Both the position numbers and the translations under genes were made by a program. This document shows, piece after piece, positions 11,800-23,594 of a stretch of 64,000 bases of DNA; positions within the stretch are counted from its first letter, which is position 1, and every line of letters begins with the position of its first letter. Source of the stretch: Schistosoma haematobium (lineage: Eukaryota; Platyhelminthes; Trematoda; Strigeidida; Schistosomatidae); the NCBI RefSeq assembly GCF_000699445.3, contig NC_067195.1, forward strand, positions 60,115,591-60,179,590, written 5' to 3'. The notes beneath the pieces were generated by a model. The model was not told the origin of the DNA and did no database searches. It was given only the letters and a program-made list of their open reading frames with translations.

Positions 11800-13712
11800 A
11801 TATAACAACAACGTAGAACTTTGTACGTACATAAATCGGTTCGAGTTGCTATACCACATTAACGCAGAGATGCTGTTGTCGATTCAGATCCCGTAGTGAT
11901 GGAGGTAGTAAGAGTATAAGCAGTAATCGGAAACATTAAGGTTTGAAGATGTTGTTCAAGGAGTATAATACAGTGAAATAAATTTGGAAAGATAAAAAAA
12001 GAAAGGGACATGAAGAATTCAGAAGATTAGAATTTGGGAGAACACAAAGAGTGGATGCACCTGCGCCATTGCAAACGATTTTGAGCCATGTCATTCAGGG
12101 TCTCTAACCATCGGTTGTTATCATCTCGCGGTCACCAACCACGTAGTCTACACCTACCAATATGACTCAGTCTACTTGTCAGTGATTTCATGGACTTGTG
12201 CCATGTTTTGGTTTGGCCAACCCTACCTTTCTTCCAATCTACTCCTATACAACAAAACACCGCACATCGAGGCAGTCGGTGGTTGGGCATACGTAACACG
12301 TGTCCCAGACATCTCAACTGATGAAATTTCACTGCTGCGTCAATTGATTTGCCACCCTTACCTAGTACCCGTTTCCTAACAACTGCATTACTTACTCGAT
12401 GGTACCAGGATATACGAGCAATGTTTTGAAGATACCTATGATCAAATACTAGTAACCTACCAATATCATCTACTCTTACCGGCCATGTTTCACTGCCATA
12501 AAGTACGACGGAACGAACTGCTGCGCAGTAAACACGTCCTTTGGTTGATAGACGGATATCTCGCCTACTCCATAAATGATGCAAGTTGGTAAAAGCTAGT
12601 TGAGCCTTCTGTATCCGTGCTGAGATTTCGTCACACACCAGAACACAAGGGCTGATGAGACTTACAAAATAAGTGAAGCGGTCGACACGCTAAATTACTT
12701 CACTCCCTATCATTAGTTCGGGTGTCAATGCAACCCAATCCTGAAGCAACATCTTGCATTTTGAGGGCGAGAATCGCATCCCGAACATGTTTGCATTGTT
12801 GCTTAGAGTGGTCAGAAGACTCTGCATTTTGTCAGCGTCTTCACCAAATAAAACTATGTCATCAGTCAACAAGTGAACCTCCCGGTAGAAGTTCAACCCC
12901 TGGAAATTTAGATGAGGAATGTATTATCTCTAAAAGTATGTCGACGACAAAGTTGAACAAGAATGAAGAGAGTGGACAGCCCTGACGAACACCACTTGAG
13001 GTAATCAATTCTGATGACAGTTCGCCATAAGCTCTCACTTGACCAGTTGTGTTCGAGTAGAGGGCCTTTACAAGGTTAATGTAATTCTTTGGTACTCCTT
13101 TCAGTGACAAACACTGCTATAGAACCTTACGATCAACAGAGTCGAATGCCGCCTTCAGGTCGAGAAATATTACCATTGTGGGGCGTCTGAATGTGTGTCT
13201 GTGTTCTAGAACCTGACGTAGTGTGAATATCTGGTCTATACAACCACGTCCAGGTCGGAAACCAGCCCGGTTTTCTCTAGTCTGTTCTTCACGAGCTTTA
13301 GTTAGGCGTCAAACTGTTATTGAAGCTGATATTTTAGACACTATATTAGTCAAACTGATTCCTCTGTGATTGTCACAAGAGGACTTTTGTCCTTTCTCAT
13401 AGACCGGAACAATCAGTGATTGAGACCAGTCAGATGGGATTACGTCCAGTTCCCAAATTCTATCTAAGACCTCAGTTAATCTCACTGCTAGTACTGGACC
13501 ACCATCCTTAAAAATCTCAGGAGTAAACCTGTCAGGGCCTGCTGCTCTCCCTCGCTTCAGATTTCCTATGGCTTTTTCAACTTCGTAAAGAGACGGAGGA
13601 CCTACATTAACTTGCCATTCAAATTGACTGGAGATCGTGGGAAACCGAAGTGTGGCTGAATGCCAGTTGAACTGATCCCTAAAGTATTCTGCCCATTGAT
13701 CCAGTCTCCTGG
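11800..13712 (-). pseudogene. RTE-like LINE, 5'-truncated: reverse transcriptase, C-terminal region and 3' UTR
   Basis: On the minus strand the frames carry the RT opening (KRGRAAGPDRFTPE, about 13540), the GVRQGCPLSSFLF box (about 12990), part of the catalytic-loop region (LLTDDIVLFGEDADKMQ, about 12860, where the sister copy has YADD) and the C-terminal region with CAAVRSVVLYGSETWP (about 12490) and LRCLGHVLRMP (about 12300). Stops and frameshifts separate them. The endonuclease is missing: sequence similarity ends near 13712, as in a 5'-truncated LINE insertion. The 3' UTR runs to a GTACGTAC-like tail near 11833. It is related to 39590-43492 but is a different copy with a different 3' UTR, which reappears at 63857-64000. 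Confidence 0.85.
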
Positions 13713-14500
13713 ATTGAAAATGAATAATATTTCCAAATATATGACATAAAGAAATATTTTCTTTTTCATTATACTACCAACTATGAATTGATAATCGTTG
13801 AAAATCAGGGAGTTTTTAATGACAGGAGGTTGTCTGTTCATCGTATTATGAGGTCATCTGTTTGAGCCATTGAGGAGGGTTAAACCATATACATGATGTT
13901 TATTGGTTTGTTAAAGGAAATATAATGCCTACCATGGATTTAAGACTCCATTCAAAACACCATATACAAGCTCGTATTAATAGACATAATACATGATAAA
14001 GTGTAACTGTTTTGATCTCATAAAGTTCAGTGAAATGTAAATTAGTGATAAAACAAATCAGACACTGTTATTAATTTTCACACTAATAAAGATTCATAAA
14101 TCTAAACACTAAACCATACACATATAGTGTTTTTTTCGATGTGTAAACATTCGTGATCACTTTTGTTTTAATTCCAAATATTGGTAGTTTGATAGTTGAG
14201 GAAATGAAATCCTCCTATATCTATTGAATAAAGACAGGTGTAGCTGTAATTGTTTTCATTATAATGCCTTGACACTTAATATATCTGTTGAAAATTTATA
14301 AACATGGAAAGACCCTACAATAATAGGATGAAGTATGAAATATGTTCACAAAAACTTATGATCTCCATCAGATAATAGTACAGATAAGTATTGCCATTGG
14401 TAGATGGCTGAAGAAAGTCGGCAGGGATCATTAGAGCTAAGATGCGTGAATAATAACACTCGTCACTAGTAAACTTAAGAGGAGTGACATTCCCTAAAGG
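13713..14500. other. AT-rich spacer
   Basis: No gene recognised. A perfect short hairpin, TCTCAGAC/GTCTGAGA, starts just beyond it at about 14502-14525. Confidence 0.45.
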
Positions 14501-14544
14501 ATCTCAGACATATCAAAGTCTGAGACATTTTAGATGAGGTATGG

Positions 14545-14780
14545 GGGGCTGAGATATTTAAAATTGATTGATCACTGAGTATTTTCCAATGTCATATTTA
14601 TCTATTCCTTTTGAGCTCATCAAACTCTATCAGTTAAGTCATAATTTAGTGAGTTCCAGGTATCCCAAAACCTAGGTTCAGAATTTCCTGTTGACTGCTT
14701 CCGACTAACTAATATCTCAACACAGTGCATACGACGTCAAGCCACTTAAACTTGGGGCCACGCTGAAACTTGTTATACAG
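14545..14780 (-). repeat. Decayed SINE family B copy
   Basis: TTGATTGATCACTGAGTATTTTCCAATGTCAT resembles the 5' module of family B, and the stretch to TTTCCTGTTGACTGCTTCCGAC and GTCAAGCCACTTAAACTTGG resembles its 3' and restart parts in mixed orientation. Heavily diverged; no intact tRNA-like head or ribozyme. Confidence 0.45.
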
Positions 14781-15984
14781 GGTTGAGTACGCATGAACCA
14801 ATTAGACAGACTCTACTCAATGATCAATTAGTTGTAAACGTTTTCACTACATAATTACCGTGGTTTTACGATTTACATTAATGTTTATCTTGATTGAAAT
14901 ATTTGTTTGAATTGTTTTATTATAAATCTGTTTACGAATTAGGTGATACAGTCTATCCATGAGAAATTATTTGATCATGCAAAAGTTGAGTATAAACATT
15001 CAACTGGGTTTAAATATCTAGTCATCAGTTTTCCTAAATTTGATTGACATATACTTTCATAGTTTCTTAGATCAGTAGTTCCGCCTTTAAGTGTTCACAA
15101 ACCTTCTGTCTTAATTGGCTAATTTGTTTCAAATAAATAAGGATTCTGGAACAATGAATGATAGTAAAACATTTTTGTAACAATCAGTATTTGTGAAAAA
15201 TAATTTATTGAATATAGAAAAACGGAATGGAATGCAGTTGGAAATCAGATACACCAGCCATCAGTGCTGAATATATAACTCGAGGTAGTCGAATTCCCTT
15301 TTTTAATTTGTTTGCAGTAAAGCACTTTAATGATGTAATCGGATTACTTCAATTCCGAGAGACTAATTCTCAAAAGCCGATATATATAATGATGGAACAA
15401 GTAACTGACTTTCTGAAGCTTGAATGGCTTGGATTTTTTGCATAAAATCACTTAGTTATCTACTACTCTTAGTAGCAGAACAGTATAAATACGGTGTTAA
15501 GTATTTTAAGTTCTTAGTATGTAAGACTGTATGAATGCTATTAAGTATCTTTCTTTGTATTAATGTGATCAGCATTTTAAACAATATATCAGGTTTCAGT
15601 TAGGCATCAAATTAAGCCTAAGCTCAGTAGATGTTTTAAAGTTTTCTACAATTTGCACATGATTTCTACTGCTAGTAATCACATGACAAAGTTTATAACA
15701 TATAAATCAAGAGATTAAAATCACAATGTTTTTACTTATCGTTGTGACACAAAAATATCTATGAAACAAGAGATCCATATTATAGTGTGAATATTCATCA
15801 TATGATATAAGATTTCATTTACAACTTATATCCAAGTAATTATATATTCACTTAACTTAAGCGTTTACCTTCTCAAACAAACAGTTCCGAAATCGAACAC
15901 AGGATAGATGCTTAATATCTAAGTACAATAATTTGAAAAGAAATAACTTGAAATATACATTTTCTTGAGTTCATGGATTTGACA
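14781..15984. other. AT-rich spacer
   Basis: About 1.2 kb with no recognised feature. The 72-codon frame at 15227 has no recognisable domain. Confidence 0.5.
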
Positions 15985-16130
15985 TGTGAATCAAGATTAC
16001 TTTTTTGGTTAGCGTTTTTTTAGAGAGTTAGTTTTCTACGGGATGTGGTCGCTAACCCCATGCCCAACCCTCCTCCTTTATCCGGGCTTGGGATCGGAGG
16101 GACTTCAGGCGGACTTGTGAATCAAGATTA
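15985..16130. mobile_element. Short GC-rich insertion with 15 bp target-site duplication
   Basis: A perfect 15 bp direct repeat, TGTGAATCAAGATTA, lies at 15985-15999 and 16116-16130. It brackets a 116 bp insert that is far richer in GC than its surroundings (it includes CCCCATGCCCAACCCTCC and TCCGGGCTTGGGATCGG). Target duplications of this length are typical of LINE-driven retroposition. The inserted sequence is probably a truncated piece of a larger repeat whose identity I do not know. Confidence 0.7.
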
Positions 16131-16675
16131 TTTGCTTTTAATTGTATAGTGTTATGATAACATTAAACTCTAAAAAATCGGTTATTGATGTTCATTATTA
16201 TGATTGTTGGTACCCATTAACATTCAAATACAATATCTTTTATTAATTGATCATCAACAAAATCTAATTCTTGTTTTTGGATGATGTTTAAATTAGATGA
16301 TGCAAATTACAATGTATCATCTGCTACAACTTGGTTTCGTTACATAATGTGTATTAAAACGTACAAAATTGATAAAGTGTACTGAAACGCCATTTGAATT
16401 TATAGTTTATAGTTAGATGAGGCTGTTTAACTTTAGCAACTTAGTTTTATTATCTTCTTTATAAGTGTTTCCAGATCATGTGTATCAGTGAAAGTAGAAT
16501 GAAAATAGGATCTAAACTCTGTTCAACCTTAAGACATTTGAATCAGTTAGTGAGATATTATTTAAGTTGTGAAACAAATATGCACTTGTATACATACCAT
16601 CTTTTATTAACTAGAGAACATTTTCTGTATGATCCACTCAATTTAGTTAAATAACAAATTAATTCAACTACTGAA
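16131..16675. other. AT-rich spacer
   Basis: Nothing recognised. Confidence 0.5.
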
Positions 16676-16679
16676 CTAA

Positions 16680-16850
16680 TAGTCATTTAATTCATTTGTA
16701 TTAATTGTTTAAAACCTTCCATTGATACTATGATGTTTAATTGATTTACCTCTCAGTTTTTGGGATATGTGCATCCTGTGTAGATTGCCTTAATATTACC
16801 ATTAAGTTACAAACATTTTCAAGCAGAGATAAACTATGACGGGCATAGGG
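16680..16850 (-). repeat. Decayed Sm-alpha-type SINE fragment
   Basis: AACCTTCCATTGATA...GATTGCCTTAATATTACCATTAAGTTACAA resembles, in reverse, the 5' module seen at 24240-24376 and 53695-53805 (AGTTCTAAACAT..TGGGAAGATTCAAG). Diverged, no ribozyme left. Confidence 0.4.
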
Positions 16851-17875
16851 ATCCAATCATTTATAATATAATATGTAATATATGACCAAGTTGTATGAGA
16901 CTGATGGATTACGATTTACTAAGTCCTTCTTTTACATTGATGAAGCATTATCTAAATTCTATATAAAATTTATTTAAATGTTTGAAATACTGAGCTTCTT
17001 TACATTATGTAGTTAAGTTCAAGACATTTGTTACTAGATTCTACCTTAAAGAAGTTTAAATTAACTCAACAAATTAACTTAATGAGTATGAAATTTTAGA
17101 GTAAAAATTGATATGCTCATAGAACAAAAAGTAATTACGGTAATTCACTAGTTCAATTTATAATAATCCAGTTTGGGATAATGTTATTTATTTATTTCAA
17201 ACAGTGACAGATAAGATGTATAACTAACTAGAAGTCAATAATTGTTAGATTATGAAAGGAATAGGCGTTACTCAACAATTCCAAACAATAAACATCGATC
17301 TATTGAAAAACAAATTTTCTTTTAGCATCATTCGTCTAATAACCGGTAAATGTTTCAAGAAGATATGACTAGAACGTAAATCAAGGATTAACCATTAGTA
17401 TACATATATATATCATCGAATTAAGTTACAAATCGAGGTCATTCATATTTAATTTTTTGACAGCTTTTATTGTGTTATATTGTATAACATAGGAAAACAT
17501 TTAGTAACATGCACCTTATTCAATCATATCAAGCATCAAAAGCAAACTAAATGTATCCACAAACAAAGTAATCAAACTTGTAATGAGTTGAAAATACATT
17601 CAATTTACCAAGACTGAAAATGCACAAAGTTGAACTAATCGATTATAGAACATAAATAAGTTACATATACTGCCATATTACCGTTACAATATAAATGATG
17701 ACACAAAATGCAGAACTTTCTTAAACCTAATAGAATTTAGATTTTGTTGACATGATTTTTACAAATTTAGTGTTTAACTTCTTACAGTTGATTTAACCAA
17801 AAAACTGTAAAGCGTAAGCAATATTATTCAGTATTCAATCTATATCAATCATTAATCAGTAGTATAAGAGATTAA
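16851..17875. other. AT-rich spacer
   Basis: Nothing recognised in about 1 kb. Confidence 0.5.
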
Positions 17876-17879
17876 TACC

Positions 17880-18060
17880 GTTTCAAATAGCATAGTGGTA
17901 ATGTTTTTCGCTTTGATAACAGATGATGGGGGTTAGAATCTAACATGAAGCATAAACCACCTCAAAATTGCACATAAAACTTAATAATGAATACCAGCTA
18001 GCATGAAACCTAGTTCTAATCTTCAAAAAATTGCCTTTTAACAATTAACAAATTTATCAC
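17880..18060 (+). repeat. Decayed tRNA-derived SINE
   Basis: A-box-like TAGCATAGTGGTAATG (about 17889) and B-box-like GGTTAGAATC (about 17931) are spaced as in a tRNA. A degenerate segment with CTAGCATGAAACCTAG follows, where a hammerhead would sit in the other families. No functional tRNA fold is expected. Confidence 0.45.
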
Positions 18061-18400
18061 AGTATGATTTCATGATTACACGTGCCATATCTATTACTGG
18101 GAAGCATCACATGTTTTCCGCTAATAATCCTTCCAAGTTCAATTAAAATTAATACACTTTTATAAACGCGTTTCAGGTTATCTTGTTGATAAGTGTACTG
18201 CTAGTACAGGATTATCATGAGTTATGACATGAGAACTCAAACTGAATGAAAAAGCTAAACTATCAGAAATTAACGCTGATTAAGAAAGATAACAGCTTAA
18301 GTTCATCGCATGATATGTATAGAGTTTAAGGACAACTTATTGAATTTACAAATTAATATTAGTTACAAGATCGAATGGTTTTGAGTTTATTATCTGATGG
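18061..18400. other. AT-rich spacer
   Basis: Nothing recognised. Confidence 0.45.
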
Positions 18401-18402
18401 GT

Positions 18403-18459
18403 AGTGGATGTGCACTGGGAAGAAGTCCCAAACTAGAACCGAACTACAATTTAATAATC
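18403..18459 (+). repeat. Decayed hammerhead segment of SINE family A
   Basis: GTGGATGTGCACTGGGAAGAAGTCCCAAACTAGAACC follows the family A pattern GTGGATG.GCACTGCTGAGGAGTCCCA.ACTAGGAC, but both core boxes are destroyed. Confidence 0.45.
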
Positions 18460-18727
18460 ACATAGGCGAAATCATAGTCAAATTGCATAAGCAGTCAGCA
18501 AGGCAATGCAAAAGCTAATAATAGGATTTCAGTACATATATTCATGGGGAGGAGAATGAATCATCGAGTGATATTTAAGCAATCAACATATTAACTAGAG
18601 TCTGTCATATGATCTAATGATCATAAGTGTACAAAGAAATCTGCGAAATGTTCTTGTTCAAATAACATTGTCTGTTAAGTAAGTTAATAAATGGGTTTAA
18701 CCAAAATTAACCACAATCAAAATTGAT
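18460..18727 (+). repeat. 268 bp repeat, arm 1 of an inverted pair
   Basis: Matches 29138-29405 in the opposite orientation over 268 bp with only a few differences, 10.4 kb apart. It is non-coding and AT-rich. Because both copies keep the same ends (ACATAGG... to ...AAAATTGAT), it is probably a mobile or processed repeat unit rather than chance. Confidence 0.75.
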
Positions 18728-18939
18728 CTACGTTAGTTGCTGTAAATGATGATATGCAAAAAGCAGTCTTTTCTGTTTTATTGATCGCTTGTTGTTATTG
18801 TTGTTGTTTTCCATAGTAATGATCAAATTTCTATTTACCATTTTACATAACTGTTTCTATTTATATTACTATTCTCATTAACGGAAGCAAAATTTCTAAT
18901 GAAGAAATACTTTTATGCAAAAAAGTAATTTAATAGTTG

Positions 18940-19015
18940 AATTGATGAGTCAATTAAAGCTAAACCACCATAGAAAACCTGGAAGCACTTGACGGCCGTT
19001 TGATCCTAGTTGACT
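18940..19015 (-). repeat. SINE family A, truncated fragment
   Basis: GATGAGTCAATTAAAGCTAAACCACCATAGAAAACCTGGAAGCACTTGACGGCCGTTT is the 3' tail and part of the hammerhead of family A read in reverse; it stops before the core and the tRNA-like head. Confidence 0.6.
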
Positions 19016-19375
19016 CATGAATTCAAATAGTAAATTACCAAAAATCTCAACAAAACTCCCTTCTAATAAGAAAAGTAATCAAGATGAATTCATTGGTTAG
19101 TATGATTTTATATAAGAAAACAAACTGAAAAAACCTAACCTACTTTAAGATAAATTCATTGTATAATTTTGGGTAAACAATTGATAAATAGAGAAATTGG
19201 ATATCATAAATATTAAATCCATTTGTCTGGATATAAACAGTTTCATTAGAGTTGATAATATTATTAGGAAAAGTATTAGAATGATCAAGATGATTAAATA
19301 GATAGTGCTTGTTCTTATGGGACTTAACGAAATAACTCAAAGTAGTACTTTATCTAGAATATAGTAATATAAATC

Positions 19376-19525
19376 ACATTACGCCGGGAAATGGAAATAG
19401 ACATGAGAAAAATGAACAAGAACTGGATGGAACTAGAAAAGAAGGCCCAGGACAAAGTGGGTTGGAGAATGCTGGTCGGCGGCCGATGCTCTATTAGGAG
19501 TAACATGCGTAAGTAAGTAAGTAAT
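19376..19525 (+). pseudogene. RTE-like LINE, very short 3' end
   Basis: The plus strand holds the last ~130 bp of the same family as 2829-3450 (…AAAATGAACAAGAACTGGATGG…GTTGGAGAATGCTGGTCGG) and ends in a (GTAA)n tail at about 19508-19524. Severely 5'-truncated. Confidence 0.7.
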
Positions 19526-19799
19526 AGTAATATAAATAATAGGTCCGAGTTAAATCCTATATCATGTATATTCAAAATGTATGAAATCAATTATAAAACT
19601 ATTATTTATATATTAAATAACAAGTTATTAATGGAGAATGAAAGGAAGATAACATAACAGTCAATAATGGTTCATTACTGACTTATTATTATAACAGTAT
19701 ATCATTAACATTCCAGAATTAATCAATTCGACATTTAACAATCATCAATTTATTGTCAATGCATTCTTCTAACATGTTATAAAGTTTAAAGAATTTTCT
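19526..19799. other. AT-rich spacer
   Basis: Nothing recognised. Confidence 0.4.
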
Positions 19800-20110
19800 A
19801 ATATACTGAAGTAATGTTTAGATTGTAGTGTAGTGAAGGTGAACGCAGCTGAGGACAATCAATTGTATTACATCTTAGTAAAATCTGAGAACCGTTGAGT
19901 AAATACTTAATTTACATAATATCAATCAATCGTCTCAGACTTCACTGTTCCTTCATTTTCACAACAATCATTCTCTGTTCTCGTTGTCTTTTCCTCTATC
20001 TTTTTAACTTTCTGCCTCCATGAATTTCATTTTTGATTGATGATACATACTACTTATATCTGTCAACATCAGTAGCACAATTCACAGTAGTATATACTGC
20101 AATTTTCTAC
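19800..20110. repeat. Unclassified repeat, shared with 10840-11112
   Basis: Contains TTGATTGATGATACATACTACTTATATCTGTCAACATCAGTAGCACA, homologous to the block near 11060-11100. No coding potential. Confidence 0.4.
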
Positions 20111-20224
20111 AAGTCGTTTTGTAGAATAAGTATAATGATACACCGAAAAATTTCTTTATTCAAAACAAAATCGATTAGTCACATTACTTTGTAAGTAAGA
20201 TTGATTAATTTTATCTTAATGCTC

Positions 20225-20420
20225 CCTCATCAGTAGTATATAGTGTAAACAATTGAACACGTAATTCATTTGTATTGGTTATTGGAAACCTCCCGTTGAT
20301 GTTATGAATAGCAATCAGCAATCGGGATCCAATTTAGATTGTCTTGATATTATAGTTAAGCTACAAACATTTTCAACTAGAGATAAATTGTGACTGGCAT
20401 TGGAACTTTGAACGTGTGTT
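20225..20420 (-). repeat. Decayed Sm-alpha-type SINE fragment
   Basis: AAACCTCCCGTTGATGTTATGAATAGCAATCAGCAATCGGGATC and AGATTGTCTTGATATTATAGTTAAGC follow the reversed 5' module of the Sm-alpha-type copies at 24240 and 53700. It is similar to 16680-16850. Confidence 0.4.
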
Positions 20421-21050
20421 TTGTATTTTGTTTTGGAATATTTTTTATAGTTAAGCAAATGTTAACTTGATCTGTTAAGTCACAGAAAATTTCGACGCCC
20501 TATAACTTGGATTTACTCTAGTTTGAAACTTATCAGAAATAATTTCACAATATTCTTGCATGAACCTTTGAACTAATCGACAGGGATAGTATAATAATGG
20601 TTGCCTTATTATTAATTACTTCGAAACATTTGTCTTACATTGCATTTTCAATTGAAGAAATTGAAAATCCTCCTACAAGTTTTAATAAATGTACATTTCA
20701 TATTTGAAGTATCAGAAGAAATCTTCAAAATCATAAGTGGTGTTTATTTCTTTTCAATTTTGTCGATTATCTGCTAATTTTGCTATGATAATACTGTTAT
20801 AGTATAATAAATATCTATTCGAGATGGCTTTCTTTATGGAGTTTTAAATTTATTAAGTATTGTGTTTAGTGAGGTTTTTTTCCAAAATTTTCAACTTGTT
20901 TTTACTGTACAGTTGCAATTCTCAAAACATAAACGTTTGTCACAACTGATAGATTCTTCAGTTTGACATTCTCAGTGACATTGAACTATGATTCCATATA
21001 TAACACTGTGATTCGTCAAAATTTCCAAAGAAAAAAACAAATGAGAGAAT
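20421..21050. other. AT-rich spacer
   Basis: Nothing recognised. Confidence 0.5.
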
Positions 21051-21054
21051 TAAC

Positions 21055-21500
21055 GATAATTTTATCTCAATAGTTGATACCATGAGTCAATTGAAGCTAG
21101 ACTACCATGGAAAACCTGGAAGCAATGGACAGCCGTTTCGTCCTATTGTGGAACTCCTCAGCAGTGCACATCCACGATCCTGCCTCGCAAGATTTCAACC
21201 CGGGAACTATCGGTCTCACGCGCGAGCACTTAACCTCTAGACCGCTGAGCCGGAATCTAACGACGTTAATGTTAAAACTCAACCAATCCACGAAAATGAG
21301 CGATACATCCAACATTGTCTTCAGTGAGTTACTTTCTCACAACTGACCCGATTGATATCCACTGGTCACTGGTTCTCACTAGAACTCCAGGATATACCTC
21401 TTGAAGCCAGTCACTATTGAGCATATGCTGATTTGTATCAGAAGAGGTTTTTGTGGATATTATAGTAATTTCAGTAGTTGAGATCAACAGTCAATTGTTT
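21055..21500 (-). mobile_element. tRNA-derived SINE, family A (inverted near-twin of 5616-6060)
   Basis: Reverse complement of 5690-6045 with few differences over more than 350 bp. The hammerhead boxes on the minus strand are CTGAGGA (21155-21161) and GAAA (21136-21139); position 7 of the first box may vary in this family, so the core is acceptable. The expected cleavage triplet GTC is at 21130-21128. Sequence like the start of the unit (TAGTTGAGATCA..AGTCAATTG) reappears after its 5' side near 21475, again pointing to a head-to-tail source. Confidence 0.8.
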
Positions 21501-22384
21501 TATTATTTTATCTTCAAACTCTCATTAAGAAAAGTAAACTGATTCCAAGCTCTAATTTACAATAACCAGTTCAGATTACTATATTTGATAGAATTCAAGA
21601 AGTTGCCGATAAACTGTTATTTATAGAATAAAAGTACATGTAAACTTGCTTTAAAAACTTTGTACATACGGTTTCAAAAATCAGGTTTAACAATCTAGCA
21701 GATCGGATGTTAAGTTAGTTAACATTGAAATACAGTATCTATTAGATGGTTAGATTTTCGATTTACCATAAGACACAGTAAAACTATGAAAAATAATCTT
21801 AACGTTTTCTAATGGAAAAGTAAATCGAGATTTATGTGTTCTACCAGTAGTTTGTCAACAAATCTGTGTTTATCAAAGCCCATAAACCTGAACTATTGGT
21901 ACAATGTGTTTTCTACATAAAGTTTCATAGAAATCTACATCTTAAAAAATGTACAAAATAGGAAAAAAATTGTTACAGTCTACAATGACTAATGAATGAA
22001 ATATAATTGATCATCCTTGTTTAAACACCAAGTAAGTGTTTTGTTTATTTCACACAACCCATCCTTTTTTTTTACAAAATGACGAAACAATCTGTATGGT
22101 TGGTAAACAGTTTTAGAAAAACATAACACTGAATTTTATTTACATTGATTTGTAAAGAGTCAGACTAACAAATTCAAACGGTATAAATAGCATAAATTTT
22201 TAGTGGCGACGTTTTATGAATACTTGGATAGAAGTAAGTGGAACTGAATATCACTCGATCATTTGACTCATATTCGATTTGTAAGTTTCAATGAAAAAAA
22301 TCGATTTATTTACTTCTTAGTGTAAGACAGCCTAAGAATCTGAATTAGGACAGTTAGCGGGAAAAATTTCTCGGCAATATAGTT
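21501..22384. other. AT-rich spacer
   Basis: Nothing recognised. Confidence 0.5.
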
Positions 22385-22830
22385 TATTAGAAGGGGGTTT
22401 TGTGGAGATTTTAGTAATTTCAGTTTTTGAGATCATGAGTCAATTGAAGCTAGACCATCATGGAAAACCTGGAAGCACTGGACGGCCTTTTCGTCCTAGT
22501 ATGGGACTCCTCAGCAGTGCGCATCCACGATCCTGCCTCACGAGATTCCAACCCGGGAACTATCGTTCTCGCGCGCGATTGCTTAACCACCAGACTACTG
22601 AGCCGGCATCCAACGGTGTTAATGTCTAACTTCAACTAATCCACGAAAATGAGCGATACATCCACCATTGTCTTCAGTGAGTTACTTTCTCACAACTGAC
22701 CCGATTGATATCCACTGGTCACTGGTTCTCACTAGAACTCCAGGATATACCTCTTGAAGCCAGTAACTATTGAGCATATATTGATTAATATCAGAAGGGG
22801 GTTTCGTGGAGATTTTAGTAAATTTTTAGT
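22385..22830 (-). mobile_element. tRNA-derived SINE, family A, with terminal direct repeat
   Basis: Minus-strand unit with tRNA-like head (about 22520-22610, GGCTCAGTAGTCTGGTGG and GGGTTGGAATC) and a hammerhead with boxes CTGAGGA and GAAA and stem II GTCC/GGAC. Stem III carries an A where the palindrome needs C. The sequence GAAGGGGGTTT.GTGGAGATTTTAGTAA occurs at both ends (about 22391 and 22794), giving a unit length of about 400 bp and suggesting excision from a tandem multimer. Confidence 0.8.
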
Positions 22831-23455
22831 GAATCCAGACCATTCAGCAGTCTAATATTTTGCAAAATTTATTTTTCCGATTCTGATCTTTGATCTTTTA
22901 TGTATACAAGGCTGAATTATAGTAATTGAGGTGATTCATGAAACATGATTATCTTAAATTTGATTTGTTGTTTTTGCACATTTCTATGGAGGTTCATAAA
23001 ACAAAACAGCTGGCTAGTATCCACTGGATTTCAGTGCTTGTTTAATTAAAGACTGTCTATTATGTATTAATTGAATTCAACTACCTCCACAAACCTCTCA
23101 TTCTAACAGTATCACAATTTTATTTTATTTATTCTCAATTTAAATAGCATATATATATTAGTAAATATACATGGTAACAAATAATCGTGAATTATTAAAT
23201 ACAATACAGTAATCATATAATTCTAAGCTAAGATAACTAAATCAGCAAGTTTCTGTGTATGACAATCAAATAAAACATGGTAACATTTATATTTAATATG
23301 AAGCAGATGTTTCATTATAGTTGATGTAAATAGTTTTTGTTAGCAAATTCAAATGAAGTGTAGTTTAATCCTTCAATTTTTCTTTTATATTTATCCAGTC
23401 CTTTTACACTATTTATATTACACTAGATTAACTAAACACTTAAAGCTAATCCAAA
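22831..23455. other. AT-rich spacer
   Basis: Nothing recognised. Confidence 0.5.
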
Positions 23456-23458
23456 TGA

Positions 23459-23592
23459 TAAATAAATAATATGTTTATAATATCCAAATGAGTAGAAAAC
23501 TAGATTTTCTGACGTTTCGTGACTTAGTGTAAGTCACTTCCTCAGAGAATAAATAACCAAATTTTGGATATTACAAATATATTATTTATTTA
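23459..23592 (-). ncRNA. Hammerhead-like motif inside a long hairpin (PLE-type)
   Basis: On the minus strand: CTGAGGA (23545-23539), a strong stem II (GTGACTT/AAGTCAC), GAAA (23518-23515), then CGTC with a minimal loop-free stem III and the expected cleavage triplet GTC (23513-23511). Stem I starts with TTCT/AGAA. Further out the flanks ATAAATAATAT..TATCCAAA and TTTGGATA..ATATTATTTAT pair again, so the motif sits inside a 130 bp inverted repeat. The minimal stem III and long stem I resemble hammerheads described in Penelope-like elements. One extra A lies between the first box and stem II. Confidence 0.6.
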
Positions 23593-23594
23593 TA

